From positions 1-64,000 of the forward strand of contig NZ_JADNGY010000007.1 of NCBI RefSeq assembly GCF_015553625.1: a DNA stretch of 64,000 bases, in the 5' to 3' direction. The stretch comes from Streptococcus australis (GTDB lineage Bacteria > Bacillota > Bacilli > Lactobacillales > Streptococcaceae). Below are positions 45,913 to 53,928 of this stretch, in pieces; position 1 is the stretch's first letter, and the number at the start of each line of letters is the position of its first letter. The notes beneath the pieces were generated by a model. That model searched no databases. It was given only the letters and a program-made list of their open reading frames with translations, and had not been told where the DNA came from. The position numbers and the translations under genes are program-made.

Positions 45913-46083
45913 TTAATGTAAGATTGTGTAGAGTAAATCAATTGCCTCGTTCAGAATGGTGAAAGTGACCATGAAGGCAATAGCAAATTTAGGAAAGTAC
46001 CCTTCTACCTGTTTGGGTGCTTTTTTATCAAGAATGCAGTATCCTGTCAAAAGGATGAGGGTGATAAAGGGCAGAGAAATCAT
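45913..46083 (-). CDS. probable immunity protein, 56-residue membrane protein
   Basis: Two hydrophobic segments (about 2-17 and 31-52) separated by a charged turn DKKAPKQVEGYFPK. No GG leader. ATG 46083 follows AAAAGGAGG; a longer ORF to 46140 runs into the upstream gene. Small two-helix proteins beside bacteriocin genes usually protect the producer. It lies between GG peptides B and D. Confidence 0.75.
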   Translation of the reverse strand: MISLPFITLILLTGYCILDKKAPKQVEGYFPKFAIAFMVTFTILNEAIDLLYTILH

Positions 46084-46097
46084 AGAAATGCCTCCTT

Positions 46098-46250
46098 TTA
46101 GAAGAATTTCTTTTTGATATCTTTGCCAATTGTATAGCATAGAGCGACGAGGGCGACGCAGACTCCTGCTGAAACTACTGCTCCGCCGTTAACATCGACT
46201 AGTTCATCTTCCGTCAAGGTTACAAAGTTTTGTGTGAATTCTGTTGTCAT
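46098..46250 (-). CDS. double-glycine-leader peptide D (bacteriocin-like, 50 residues)
   Basis: Leader 1-23 ends TLTEDELVDVNGG. The 27-residue mature part begins AVVSAGVCVALVALC and ends KDIKKKFF: a hydrophobic stretch with two Cys and a basic tail. The leader is close to that of peptide F, so the two arose by duplication. AAAAGGAAAA is the ribosome site. The ATG directly follows the stop of the upstream 56-residue gene (TAAATG). Confidence 0.84.
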   Translation of the reverse strand: MTTEFTQNFVTLTEDELVDVNGGAVVSAGVCVALVALCYTIGKDIKKKFF

Positions 46251-46421
46251 TTAGTTTTCCTTTTTATTTTTTACTTGTTTTAGGGTAGCATCGACTGCCA
46301 AATAGATTGTGGCTGCAATGGCTAAATTCATATTTGGTTGAAATGCAATCAGATGTGCATCGTGTAACATGGTTAATCCGATAATGATGGCGAAAATAAT
46401 GGTGTGTAAATGTCGTTTCAT
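46251..46421 (-). CDS. second probable immunity protein, 56-residue membrane protein
   Basis: Starts MKRHLHTIIFAIIIGL; two hydrophobic segments (about 7-17 and 30-44), basic end KQVKNKKEN. No GG leader. The start at 46421 fits AAGG at short distance, while the longer ORF to 46469 overlaps peptide F. It lies between peptides F and D, alternating with them as in bacteriocin-immunity pairs. Confidence 0.72.
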   Translation of the reverse strand: MKRHLHTIIFAIIIGLTMLHDAHLIAFQPNMNLAIAATIYLAVDATLKQVKNKKEN

Positions 46422-46426
46422 AAGCC

Positions 46427-46573
46427 TTATCCTAAAATGAAGCCAAGGGCTAGACCAGTGATGATGCATCCTCCGTAGACGATAAAAGGTGCTACCCCAC
46501 CGTTGACATGAGTTAACTCTTCATCCGTCAGAGTAGTGAATTGATTGTCAATCAGTTGATTTGTTTGTGTCAT
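46427..46573 (-). CDS. double-glycine-leader peptide F (bacteriocin-like, 48 residues)
   Basis: Leader 1-26 ends TLTDEELTHVNGG. The 22-residue mature part begins VAPFIVYGGC and ends GLALGFILG, glycine-rich and hydrophobic with a GxxxG motif. AAAAGGAGA precedes the ATG. Leader similar to peptide D. Confidence 0.85.
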   Translation of the reverse strand: MTQTNQLIDNQFTTLTDEELTHVNGGVAPFIVYGGCIITGLALGFILG

Positions 46574-46606
46574 AAGCTATCTCCTTTTCTAATGTATTGT
46601 CTGTTA

Positions 46607-46735
46607 TTACTTTCTTTGGCAACTACTTAAAGCCAAAAGTCCAAGAGGAATCAAGATGAAAGGGATGAAACCTCCAGTACATTCTTCTAATTCAGCGTCG
46701 TTTAGTTTTGAAAACTTTTTATCAATTGTTGTCAT
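46607..46735 (-). CDS. double-glycine-leader peptide G (bacteriocin-like, 42 residues)
   Basis: Leader 1-22 ends LNDAELEECTGG. The 20-residue mature part begins FIPFILIPLG and ends SSCQRK. Short even for this class, with one Cys. AAAGGAAA is the ribosome site; tandem stop codons follow. It could be a short pore-former or a signal peptide. Confidence 0.8.
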   Translation of the reverse strand: MTTIDKKFSKLNDAELEECTGGFIPFILIPLGLLALSSCQRK

Positions 46736-46750
46736 GATATTTCCTTTCTG

Positions 46751-46876
46751 TTAGAGCACATTGGCTAGTGTTTTTCCTAGTTCGTAGCCTACTTGATAGA
46801 TGCCATACATCAAAACGGGTGTTAGAATGCTAGCGAGTATGATGAGTGACATTTTTTTGTTTTTCCTTGTTTTCAT
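46751..46876 (-). CDS. small peptide H, 41 residues, without GG leader
   Basis: A basic start (MKTRKNKK) is followed by a hydrophobic stretch (SLIILASILTPVLMYG) and IYQVGYELGKTLANVL. The end resembles the C-terminal part of peptide B: Tyr, Gly, GxxxG, basic residue, Asn at matching places. AAGGAGAAA precedes the ATG. It could be a leaderless bacteriocin, an immunity peptide or an anchor. Confidence 0.7.
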   Translation of the reverse strand: MKTRKNKKMSLIILASILTPVLMYGIYQVGYELGKTLANVL

Positions 46877-46885
46877 GATTTCTCC

Positions 46886-46954
46886 TTACAGGATGATCAG
46901 TGATAAGAATAGTAATAGAATAAAAAATTGAGTATTCTTTTTCATGTTCGGCAT
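46886..46954 (-). CDS. micro-ORF I, 22-residue hydrophobic peptide
   Basis: AAGGAAAGGGA precedes the ATG at 46954 (an internal ATG at 46945 is possible). The sequence has a short basic start (MPNMKKN) and then only hydrophobic residues (FFILLLFLSLIIL), so it is a single membrane helix. Second gene of the operon. Accepted because of the ribosome site and its place in an ordered series. Confidence 0.55.
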   Translation of the reverse strand: MPNMKKNTQFFILLLFLSLIIL

Positions 46955-46967
46955 TCCCTTTCCTTAT

Positions 46968-47024
46968 TTATTTACGGAAGAAGTAATACAAAAACCATGG
47001 GATGATAATGGGAGTATAGTACAT
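46968..47024 (-). CDS. micro-ORF J, 18-residue aromatic hydrophobic peptide
   Basis: MYYTPIIIPWFLYYFFRK, preceded by the excellent ribosome site AAAGGAGGACC. First gene of the minus-strand run. Rich in aromatic residues, membrane-binding in character. It could be a leader peptide, a leaderless pheromone or a toxin-like peptide. Far below usual annotation limits. Confidence 0.55.
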   Translation of the reverse strand: MYYTPIIIPWFLYYFFRK

Positions 47025-47054
47025 CTGTGGTCCTCCTTTCTTTTTGTTTGGTCA

Positions 47055-47115
47055 CTTATACTATTCGTATAAAAATCTGGAAATGGAAAAAATATCTAAA
47101 AAAGTTTTAGAATGT
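47055..47115 (-). promoter_or_regulatory. probable promoter of the peptide operon
   Basis: On the minus strand TAGTAT/TATAAG at 47055-47063 can serve as -10, about 30 nt before micro-ORF J. Upstream are ACATTCTAA (47115-47107) and CCATTTCCAG (47086-47077), loosely like the direct repeats bound by LytTR regulators such as ComE or BlpR. The match is weak, and no such regulator is encoded nearby. The remaining part to 47190 holds only an AT-rich stretch. Confidence 0.35.
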
Positions 47116-47194
47116 TTGAATCTCTGAAACTAGTTTTAGAGATCTTTTTATTTTTCCCAAAATGTGAAACTATAATCCAATTGCAAGAATAATG

Positions 47195-47223
47195 TTGTAA
47201 GCGCTTTAAAAATAGATTATAAT
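47195..47223 (+). promoter_or_regulatory. promoter and cre site of the nan operon
   Basis: -35 TTGTAA (47195-47200), 17-nt spacer, -10 TATAAT (47218-47223). TTGTAAGCGCTTTAA (47195-47209) is a CcpA cre-like site over the -35, so sialic-acid genes would be repressed on glucose. Confidence 0.78.
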
Positions 47224-47270
47224 CAATTTACAAGTACTCGAGTTGCCTTAGTATCAAAGGAGAAGGAGTT

Positions 47271-47969
47271 ATGTCAAAGATTACAAAAGATGAACTGATT
47301 GAACAAATCAAAGATGGCATCATTGTTTCTTGTCAGGCCCTCCCTCACGAACCGCTTTATACAGAAACAGGAGGAGTCATTCCTCTCTTGGTTAGAGCGG
47401 CTGAGCAGGGTGGAGCTGTCGGGATCCGAGCCAATAGTGTCCGGGATATCAAGGAAATCAAGGAAGTGACAAAGCTTCCGATTATCGGGATCATCAAGAG
47501 AGATTATCCTCCTGAAGAACCATTCATTACTGCTACCATGAAAGAAGTAGATGAATTGGCCGTATTAGATATCGCAGTGATTGCCCTGGATTGTACCAAA
47601 CGTCCGCGTCATGACGGTCTATCGATTGTCGACTTTATCCAGCAAGTGAAGGAGAAATATCCTAATCAACTCTTGATGGCAGATATCAGCACCTTTGAAG
47701 AAGGCTTAACAGCTGTCGAAGCAGGCGTTGATTTTGTCGGAACGACCTTATCTGGGTACACAGACTATAGCCCGAAAGTAGACGGACCTGACATTGACTT
47801 GATTCGCCAACTCTGCCAAGCGGATGTCGATGTGATTGCTGAAGGTAAGATTCATTATCCTGCACAAGCCAAAGAAATTCATGACCTGGGTGTCAGAGGG
47901 GTTGTAGTAGGGGGAGCTATTACACGACCTAAAGAAATTACAGAACGCTTCGTCGCAGCCTTAAATTGA
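47271..47969 (+). CDS. nanE: N-acetylmannosamine-6-phosphate 2-epimerase NanE
   Basis: 232 residues, TIM barrel. Converts ManNAc-6-P to GlcNAc-6-[34 protein letters not shown] (Lys) and [13 protein letters not shown] are characteristic. AAAGGAGAAGGAG precedes the ATG. First gene of the sialic-acid locus. The 160 nt after it hold no gene. Confidence 0.96.
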   Translation: MSKITKDELIEQIKDGIIVSCQALPHEPLYTETGGVIPLLVRAAEQGGAVGIRANSVRDIKEIKEVTKLPIIGIIKRDYPPEEPFITATMKEVDELAVLDIAVIALDCTKRPRHDGLSIVDFIQQVKEKYPNQLLMADISTFEEGLTAVEAGVDFVGTTLSGYTDYSPKVDGPDIDLIRQLCQADVDVIAEGKIHYPAQAKEIHDLGVRGVVVGGAITRPKEITERFVAALN

Positions 47970-48130
47970 GAAAACAAAACAGAAGATTGAAGGAGGAGGA
48001 GACCCAATAGAGACTAGTCGAATTCATTTAATGAGAATGTTTCAGTGAAGGATAACGATGAAGATTTCAAGAAGGAAGTCATATTTGCTTAACTTTCTGC
48101 AACATAAATCTAGTGTAAAAGGAGAAATAG

Positions 48131-48583
48131 ATGATATTTGATGATTTAATAAACATAAAATTGTACAAAGGGATTCATCCTAATCTGGATCAAGCGATTG
48201 ATTTTCTCTATGAACACCGGAAAGATTCTTTTGAGCTAGGGAGATATGATATCGACGGTGACAAGGTCTTTCTCGTTGTCCAAGAAAACACCCTTAACAA
48301 AGATGAAAATGATCGCTTTGAACATCATCGCCGTTATGCCGACCTTCATTTATTAGTTGAAGGACATGAATTTTCTAGCTACGGTTCCCTTATCCTAGAT
48401 GAAGCTATTCCATTTGATGAAGCAAGTGATATTGGCTTTGTTCATTGTGAGAAATTCTATCCACTTCATTTGGGCTATCATAATTTTGCAGTCTTCTTCC
48501 CTGGTGAACCTCACCAACCAAATGGTTATTCAGGTCAGGAAGAAACAGTCAGAAAATATTTATTCAAAATTGCGATTGATTAG
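48131..48583 (+). CDS. YhcH/YjgK/YiaL-family protein (probable sialic-acid anomerase)
   Basis: 150 residues, cupin-like fold. HHRRYADLHLLVEG and FAVFFPGEPHQPN supply the metal-binding Glu/His residues of the family. The E. coli member NanQ speeds sialic-acid mutarotation, and the location between nanE and the transporter supports that role here. AAAAGGAG precedes the ATG. Confidence 0.9.
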   Translation: MIFDDLINIKLYKGIHPNLDQAIDFLYEHRKDSFELGRYDIDGDKVFLVVQENTLNKDENDRFEHHRRYADLHLLVEGHEFSSYGSLILDEAIPFDEASDIGFVHCEKFYPLHLGYHNFAVFFPGEPHQPNGYSGQEETVRKYLFKIAID

Positions 48584-48696
48584 ATGTCTTAAATAGAAAA
48601 TGGAGGAGATAGGCAATATAGTTAGTTTTTTCGGAGAAGTTAAGTCTTCAAAGCGCTGATTACATATTTTGTATTTAAAACAGAAAGAGGAAAACA

Positions 48697-50046
48697 ATGA
48701 AAAATAGTAAGAAAATTCTTTTAGCTTTGGTTCTCGCGTTATTCGCATTATTTGTCACTGCATGTTCATCTTCAAAAAATGATGCAGAAGGAAGTAATAA
48801 AACTGGAGAATTATCTGGTGAAATTGTAGTGTGGCACTCATTTACTCAGGGTCCGCGGTTAGAAAGTATTCAAAAATCAGCGGATGAGTTTATGAAGAAG
48901 CATCCAAAGGTTAAAATTAAGATTGAGACGTTTTCATGGAACGACTTCTATACAAAATGGACGACTGGATTAGCAAATGGGAATGTTCCAGATATTAGCA
49001 CTGCATTGCCGAATCAGGTCATGGAAATGGTCAATTCAGATGCTTTGGTTCCATTGAATGATACCGTTAAAAAAATAGGAGAAGATAAATTTAATAAAAC
49101 AGCATTAGATGAAGCGAAGGTTGATGGCAATTTTTATTCCATTCCTTTGTACTCACATGCTCAAGTAATGTGGGTTCGCACCGATTTATTGAAACAATAT
49201 AATATTGAAGTTCCAAAAACATGGGATCAATTGTATGAGGCTTCCAAAAAATTAAAAGAAAATGGAGTTTATGGAGTGTCTGTACCTTTCGGGACAAATG
49301 ATATGATGGGGACACGCTTCTTGAATTTCTATGTACGAAGTGGTGGTGGAAGTCTTTTGACAAAAGATATGAAAGCTGACTTGACAAGTAAACTGGCTCA
49401 AGATGGAATTAAATATTGGGTGAAGATGTACAAGGAATTTTCTCCAAAAGATTCACTTAACTTTAATGTCTTGCAACAAGCCACTTTGTTCTATCAAGGA
49501 AAGACAGCATTTGACTTTAACTCAGGATTCCATGTTGGTGGTATCCAAGCAAATAGCCCTCAATTGATTGATGCAATTGATGCCTATCCTATTCCAAAGG
49601 TGAAAGAATCAGATAAAGATTATGGTATTGAAACTTCTAATATTCCATTGGTAGTTTGGAAGAATTCCAAACATCCAGAAGTAGCGAAGGCATTCTTAGA
49701 ATCTTTGTATGAAAAGGAAGATTACATTAATTTCTTAGATTCAACTCCTGTTGGAATGTTGCCTGCCATCAAAGGAATTAGTGATGATCCAGCCTATAAA
49801 GATAATGACATTCGCAAGAAATTCCAACATGCAGAAGAAGTTATTACAAAAGCAGCAGAAAAAGGTACAGCTATTGGATATGAAAATGGTCCAAGTGTTC
49901 AAGCTGGAATGTTAACAAACCAACATATCATTGAACAAATGTTCCAAGATATTATTACAAATGGTAAAGATCCAATGGAGGCTGCTAAGGATGCAGAAAA
50001 ACAATTGAACGATTTATTCGAAACTGTAGCAGTTGATGTTAAATAA
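48697..50046 (+). CDS. satA: sugar-binding lipoprotein of an ABC transporter (SatA-like)
   Basis: 449 residues, family 1 solute-binding protein. The lipobox VTAC (Cys23) anchors it to the membrane. The typical opening GEIVVWHSFTQGPRLESIQ follows. In pneumococcus the transporter at the same position in the nan locus takes up sialic acid; the substrate here is inferred from context. It is followed by an intercistronic terminator. The ATPase is not in the locus, so a shared MsmK-type ATPase is likely. Confidence 0.9.
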   Translation: MKNSKKILLALVLALFALFVTACSSSKNDAEGSNKTGELSGEIVVWHSFTQGPRLESIQKSADEFMKKHPKVKIKIETFSWNDFYTKWTTGLANGNVPDISTALPNQVMEMVNSDALVPLNDTVKKIGEDKFNKTALDEAKVDGNFYSIPLYSHAQVMWVRTDLLKQYNIEVPKTWDQLYEASKKLKENGVYGVSVPFGTNDMMGTRFLNFYVRSGGGSLLTKDMKADLTSKLAQDGIKYWVKMYKEFSPKDSLNFNVLQQATLFYQGKTAFDFNSGFHVGGIQANSPQLIDAIDAYPIPKVKESDKDYGIETSNIPLVVWKNSKHPEVAKAFLESLYEKEDYINFLDSTPVGMLPAIKGISDDPAYKDNDIRKKFQHAEEVITKAAEKGTAIGYENGPSVQAGMLTNQHIIEQMFQDIITNGKDPMEAAKDAEKQLNDLFETVAVDVK

Positions 50047-50052
50047 TAATAG

Positions 50053-50083
50053 CAGAGGCTACAATAATGTAGCCTCTGTTTTT
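50053..50083 (+). terminator. intra-operon terminator between satA and satB
   Basis: Perfect 11-bp stem CAGAGGCTACA/TGTAGCCTCTG, ATAA loop, five T residues, 17 nt before the satB start. It probably lowers permease expression relative to the binding protein. Confidence 0.88.
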
Positions 50084-50099
50084 AGAGAGGAAAAAGCAT

Positions 50100-50984
50100 A
50101 TGGTCAAAAATAGAAATTTGACTCGATGGGTGTTTGTGTTACCTGCTATTATCATTGTTGGACTATTATTTGTTTACCCATTTTTCTCCAGCATTTATTT
50201 TAGCTTTACAAACAAACATTTGATCTTGCCGCGGTATAAATTTGTAGGATTAGCAAATTATAAAGCAGTTTTATCGGATCCTAATTTCTACAATGCCTTC
50301 TTCAACTCCCTTAAATGGACAGTCTTTTCTCTTGTGGGACAAGTGCTTGTTGGTTTTGTATTAGCACTTGCATTGCATAGAGTTAGACGTTTTAAGAAGT
50401 TATATAGGACATTGTTGATTGTTCCTTGGGCGTTCCCAACTATTGTCATTGCCTTTTCTTGGCAATGGATCTTAAATGGAGTATATGGTTATCTACCTAA
50501 CTTGATTGTGAAATTAGGACTGATGAATCACGTCCCTGGATTTTTGACAGAAAGTACGTGGGCTTTCATCTGTTTAGTATTTATTAATATTTGGTTTGGT
50601 GCCCCTATGATCATGGTCAATGTTCTATCTGCCTTACAAACGGTTCCGGAGGAACAGTTTGAAGCAGCTAGGATTGATGGAGCCTCCAGTTGGCAAGTTT
50701 TTCGATTTGTAATTTTACCTCATATTAAAGTAGTAGTCGGATTACTTGTTGTACTTAGAACAGTATGGATCTTTAATAACTTTGATATTATCTATCTGAT
50801 TACAGGTGGAGGCCCTTCAAACGCAACAACAACATTGCCAATATTCGCATATAATCTCGGTTGGGGAACAAAACTTCTTGGGCGTGCCTCCGCAGTAACA
50901 GTCTTGCTATTTATTTTCTTGTTGGCAGTATGTTTCATTTACTTTGGAGTAATTAGTAAATGGGAGAAGGAGGGTAGAAAATGA
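50100..50984 (+). CDS. satB: ABC transporter permease (SatB-like)
   Basis: 294 residues, six membrane helices. The EAA loop is EEQFEAARIDGASSWQVFRFVILP (near 183-206). Pairs with the next gene to form the membrane channel. GAGAGGAAAA precedes the ATG. Overlaps satC by 4 nt. Confidence 0.92.
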   Translation: MVKNRNLTRWVFVLPAIIIVGLLFVYPFFSSIYFSFTNKHLILPRYKFVGLANYKAVLSDPNFYNAFFNSLKWTVFSLVGQVLVGFVLALALHRVRRFKKLYRTLLIVPWAFPTIVIAFSWQWILNGVYGYLPNLIVKLGLMNHVPGFLTESTWAFICLVFINIWFGAPMIMVNVLSALQTVPEEQFEAARIDGASSWQVFRFVILPHIKVVVGLLVVLRTVWIFNNFDIIYLITGGGPSNATTTLPIFAYNLGWGTKLLGRASAVTVLLFIFLLAVCFIYFGVISKWEKEGRK

Positions 50985-51817
50985 TGAAGAGAAGAACAAA
51001 TGTACTCCTTGATATTGGGTCACATGTTGTTTTAGTTATTTCAACTATTATCGCAATTTTTCCTTTAATTTGGATCCTTTTATCTTCTGTAAAAGGAAAA
51101 GGTGAATTAACCCAGTTTCCAACAAGATTTTGGCCTAAACAGTTTACTCTCGATTATTTTACGCATGTTATTAATGACCTACATTTTATAGATAATATAA
51201 AAAATAGCTTATTAATCGCATTAACGACAACTGTCATCGCTATTATCATTTCTGCAATGGCTGCTTACGGGATTGTTCGCTTCTTTCCAAAATTAGGGGC
51301 GATCATGTCTCGATTGTTAGTAATTACTTATATCTTCCCTCCGATCTTGTTGGCAATTCCTTATTCTATTGCCGTTGCAAAAGTTGGATTAACCAATAGT
51401 TTAATTGGTTTAATGATTGTTTATCTTTCGTTTAGTGTCCCTTATGCAGTGTGGTTGTTAGTAGGGTTCTTCCAAACAGTTCCAATTGGAATCGAGGAAG
51501 CAGCAAAAATAGATGGCGCGAATAAATTTGTTACCTTTTATAAAGTGGTGTTACCAATTGTTGCACCAGGGATTGTGGCCACAGCCATATATACCTTTAT
51601 TAATGCTTGGAATGAATTTCTTTATGCATTGATCTTGATCAATGATACAAGTAAGATGACGGTTGCGGTGGCTTTGCGTTCATTAAACGGTTCGGAGATT
51701 CTAGATTGGGGAGATATGATGGCAGCCTCTGTAATTGTGGTACTGCCTTCAATCATCTTCTTCTCAATTATCCAAAATAAAATTGCAAGTGGTCTTTCTG
51801 AAGGATCCGTAAAATAG
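50981..51817 (+). CDS. satC: ABC transporter permease (SatC-like)
   Basis: 278 residues, six membrane helices. The EAA loop is PIGIEEAAKIDGANKFVTFYKVVLP. MalG-type second permease. ATGA overlap with satB, preceded by GAAGGAGG. Confidence 0.92.
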   Translation: MMKRRTNVLLDIGSHVVLVISTIIAIFPLIWILLSSVKGKGELTQFPTRFWPKQFTLDYFTHVINDLHFIDNIKNSLLIALTTTVIAIIISAMAAYGIVRFFPKLGAIMSRLLVITYIFPPILLAIPYSIAVAKVGLTNSLIGLMIVYLSFSVPYAVWLLVGFFQTVPIGIEEAAKIDGANKFVTFYKVVLPIVAPGIVATAIYTFINAWNEFLYALILINDTSKMTVAVALRSLNGSEILDWGDMMAASVIVVLPSIIFFSIIQNKIASGLSEGSVK

Positions 51818-51842
51818 TAAAAATAGAAACAGGAGAAAAACA

Positions 51843-52949
51843 ATGGTTGTAAATTATGGTGTTGTTGGCACAGGATACTTTGGTGCTGAATTAGCAAGAT
51901 ATATGAAAGAAAATGACGGTGCAGTAATTACAGTTGTGTATGATCCAGAAAATGCAGAAGCTGTAGCAGAAGAATTAGGAGCACGAGTGGCTTCGTCACT
52001 AGATGAATTGGTTCAAAGTGATGATGTGGACTGCGTGATTGTTGCTTCTCCTAATAATCTGCATAAAGAACCCGTTATTAAAGCTGCTCAGAATGGAAAA
52101 AATGTTTTCTGTGAAAAACCGATTGCTTTATCATATGAAGATTGTAAAGAGATGGTAGAAACATGTAAAGAAAATGGTGTGATTTTCATGGCTGGTCACA
52201 TTATGAATTTCTTTAATGGTGTTCATCATGCTAAAGAATTGATCAATCAAGGGGTTATTGGAGATGTTTTGTACTGTCATACAGCGAGAAATGGCTGGGA
52301 AGAACAACAACCATCCATTTCATGGAAAAAAATTCGTGAAAAATCAGGGGGCCATCTTTACCACCATATCCATGAGTTGGATTGCGTTCAATTTTTAATG
52401 GGAGGTATTCCTGAAACAGTTACGATGACAGGTGGAAATGTAGCTCACCAAGGAGAAAACTTTGGTGATGAAGATGATATGATTTTTGTTAATATGGAAT
52501 TCCCTGGCAAGCGATTTGCCTTGCTTGAATGGGGTTCTGCCTATCGTTGGGGAGAACACTATGTTCTGATTCAGGGAACGAAGGGTGCTATAAAATTAGA
52601 CCTATTTAATTGTAAAGGTACTCTGAAAGTAGATGGAAAAGAAACTTATTTCTTAATTCATGAATCTCAGGAAGAGGATGATGACCGTACAAGAATTTAT
52701 CATAGTACGGAGATGGATGGTGCCATTGCTTATGGCAAACCAGGGAAACGAACTCCATTATGGCTATCTTCTGTTATTGATAAAGAAATGAAATACCTTC
52801 ATGACATAATGAATGGTGCTCCTGTATCAAAAGAATTTGAAAAACTATTAACCGGAGAAGCGGCGTTAGAAGCGATTGCGTCTGCTGATGCTTGTACTCG
52901 TTCCATTAATGAAGACCGAAAAGTTAAATTATCAGAGATCATGGGTTAA
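51843..52949 (+). CDS. Gfo/Idh/MocA-family oxidoreductase
   Basis: 368 residues. An N-terminal NAD(P) fold with GTGYFGAELARYM, and FCEKPIALSYEDCKEM with the family Glu-Lys-Pro. HHIHELDCVQFLMGG is a catalytic-region signature. In several sialic-acid loci such enzymes turn dehydrated forms (2,7-anhydro-Neu5Ac, as in NanOx) into Neu5Ac, so that role is likely here. AACAGGAG precedes the ATG. Confidence 0.88.
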   Translation: MVVNYGVVGTGYFGAELARYMKENDGAVITVVYDPENAEAVAEELGARVASSLDELVQSDDVDCVIVASPNNLHKEPVIKAAQNGKNVFCEKPIALSYEDCKEMVETCKENGVIFMAGHIMNFFNGVHHAKELINQGVIGDVLYCHTARNGWEEQQPSISWKKIREKSGGHLYHHIHELDCVQFLMGGIPETVTMTGGNVAHQGENFGDEDDMIFVNMEFPGKRFALLEWGSAYRWGEHYVLIQGTKGAIKLDLFNCKGTLKVDGKETYFLIHESQEEDDDRTRIYHSTEMDGAIAYGKPGKRTPLWLSSVIDKEMKYLHDIMNGAPVSKEFEKLLTGEAALEAIASADACTRSINEDRKVKLSEIMG

Positions 52950-52980
52950 TAATATTACTGATACGACAAAAGGAGAAAAA

Positions 52981-53898
52981 ATGTCAGATTTAAAAAAATA
53001 TGAAGGAGTCATCCCGGCTTTTTATGCCTGCTATGATGACCAAGGAGAAATTAGCCCGGAGCGGGTACGTGCGCTGGTAGAATATTTTATCGCGAAAGGT
53101 GTGCAGGGCTTGTATGTCAACGGATCTTCCGGCGAATGTATCTACCAGAGCGTAGCCGATCGCAAGCTAGTCTTGGAAGAAGTCATGGCAGTGGCTAAAG
53201 GAAAATTGACCATCATCGCTCACGTGGCCTGCAACAATACCAAGGACAGCGTGGAATTGGCACGACATGCAGAAGAACTAGGAGTAGATGCCATTGCGGC
53301 CATTCCGCCGATTTACTTCCGCTTGCCAGAGTATAGTGTAGCCCACTATTGGAATGAAATCAGCGCAGCAGCGCCAAACACAGACTTTGTTATCTACAAT
53401 ATCCCGCAATTGGCAGGTGTGGCTTTGACACCGAGTCTTTATAAAGAAATGTTGAAAAATCCACGGGTCATTGGGGTGAAAAACTCTTCCATGCCTGTGC
53501 AGGATATTCAAACCTTTGCTTCTTTAGGTGGTGAAGACCACATCGTCTTTAATGGTCCGGATGAGCAATTCTTAGGTGGCCGTCTGATGGGAGCAGGAGC
53601 TGGTATTGGAGGTACCTATGGTGCTATGCCGGAACTCTTCTTGAAACTCAATCAATTGATTGCGGACAAGGACTTGGAGACTGCGCGTGCCTTGCAGTTT
53701 GCCATCAATGGCATTATCGGAGTCTTGACGTCTGCACATGGCAACATGTATGGAGTCATTAAAGAAGTATTGCGGATCAATGAAGGTCTAGAACTGGGAT
53801 CTGTTCGGAGTCCATTAACTCCAGTAACGGAAGCAGACCAGCAAGTGGTTCAAAAAGCAGCTAGCTTAATCCGTGAAGTCAAGGAACGTTTTCTTTAA
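52981..53898 (+). CDS. nanA: N-acetylneuraminate lyase NanA (aldolase)
   Basis: 305 residues, TIM barrel of the DapA family. Splits sialic acid to ManNAc and pyruvate. GSSGECIYQS binds the carboxylate, Tyr in VIYNIPQLAGV and the Schiff-base Lys in VIGVKNSS are visible. ATG 52981 follows AAAGGAG; the longer ORF from 52876 lies in the previous gene. Not the sialidase that is also called NanA in pneumococcus. Confidence 0.95.
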   Translation: MSDLKKYEGVIPAFYACYDDQGEISPERVRALVEYFIAKGVQGLYVNGSSGECIYQSVADRKLVLEEVMAVAKGKLTIIAHVACNNTKDSVELARHAEELGVDAIAAIPPIYFRLPEYSVAHYWNEISAAAPNTDFVIYNIPQLAGVALTPSLYKEMLKNPRVIGVKNSSMPVQDIQTFASLGGEDHIVFNGPDEQFLGGRLMGAGAGIGGTYGAMPELFLKLNQLIADKDLETARALQFAINGIIGVLTSAHGNMYGVIKEVLRINEGLELGSVRSPLTPVTEADQQVVQKAASLIREVKERFL

Positions 53899-53928
53899 AA
53901 AAGAATAGAAATCGGAAAGGAGAGGTGT

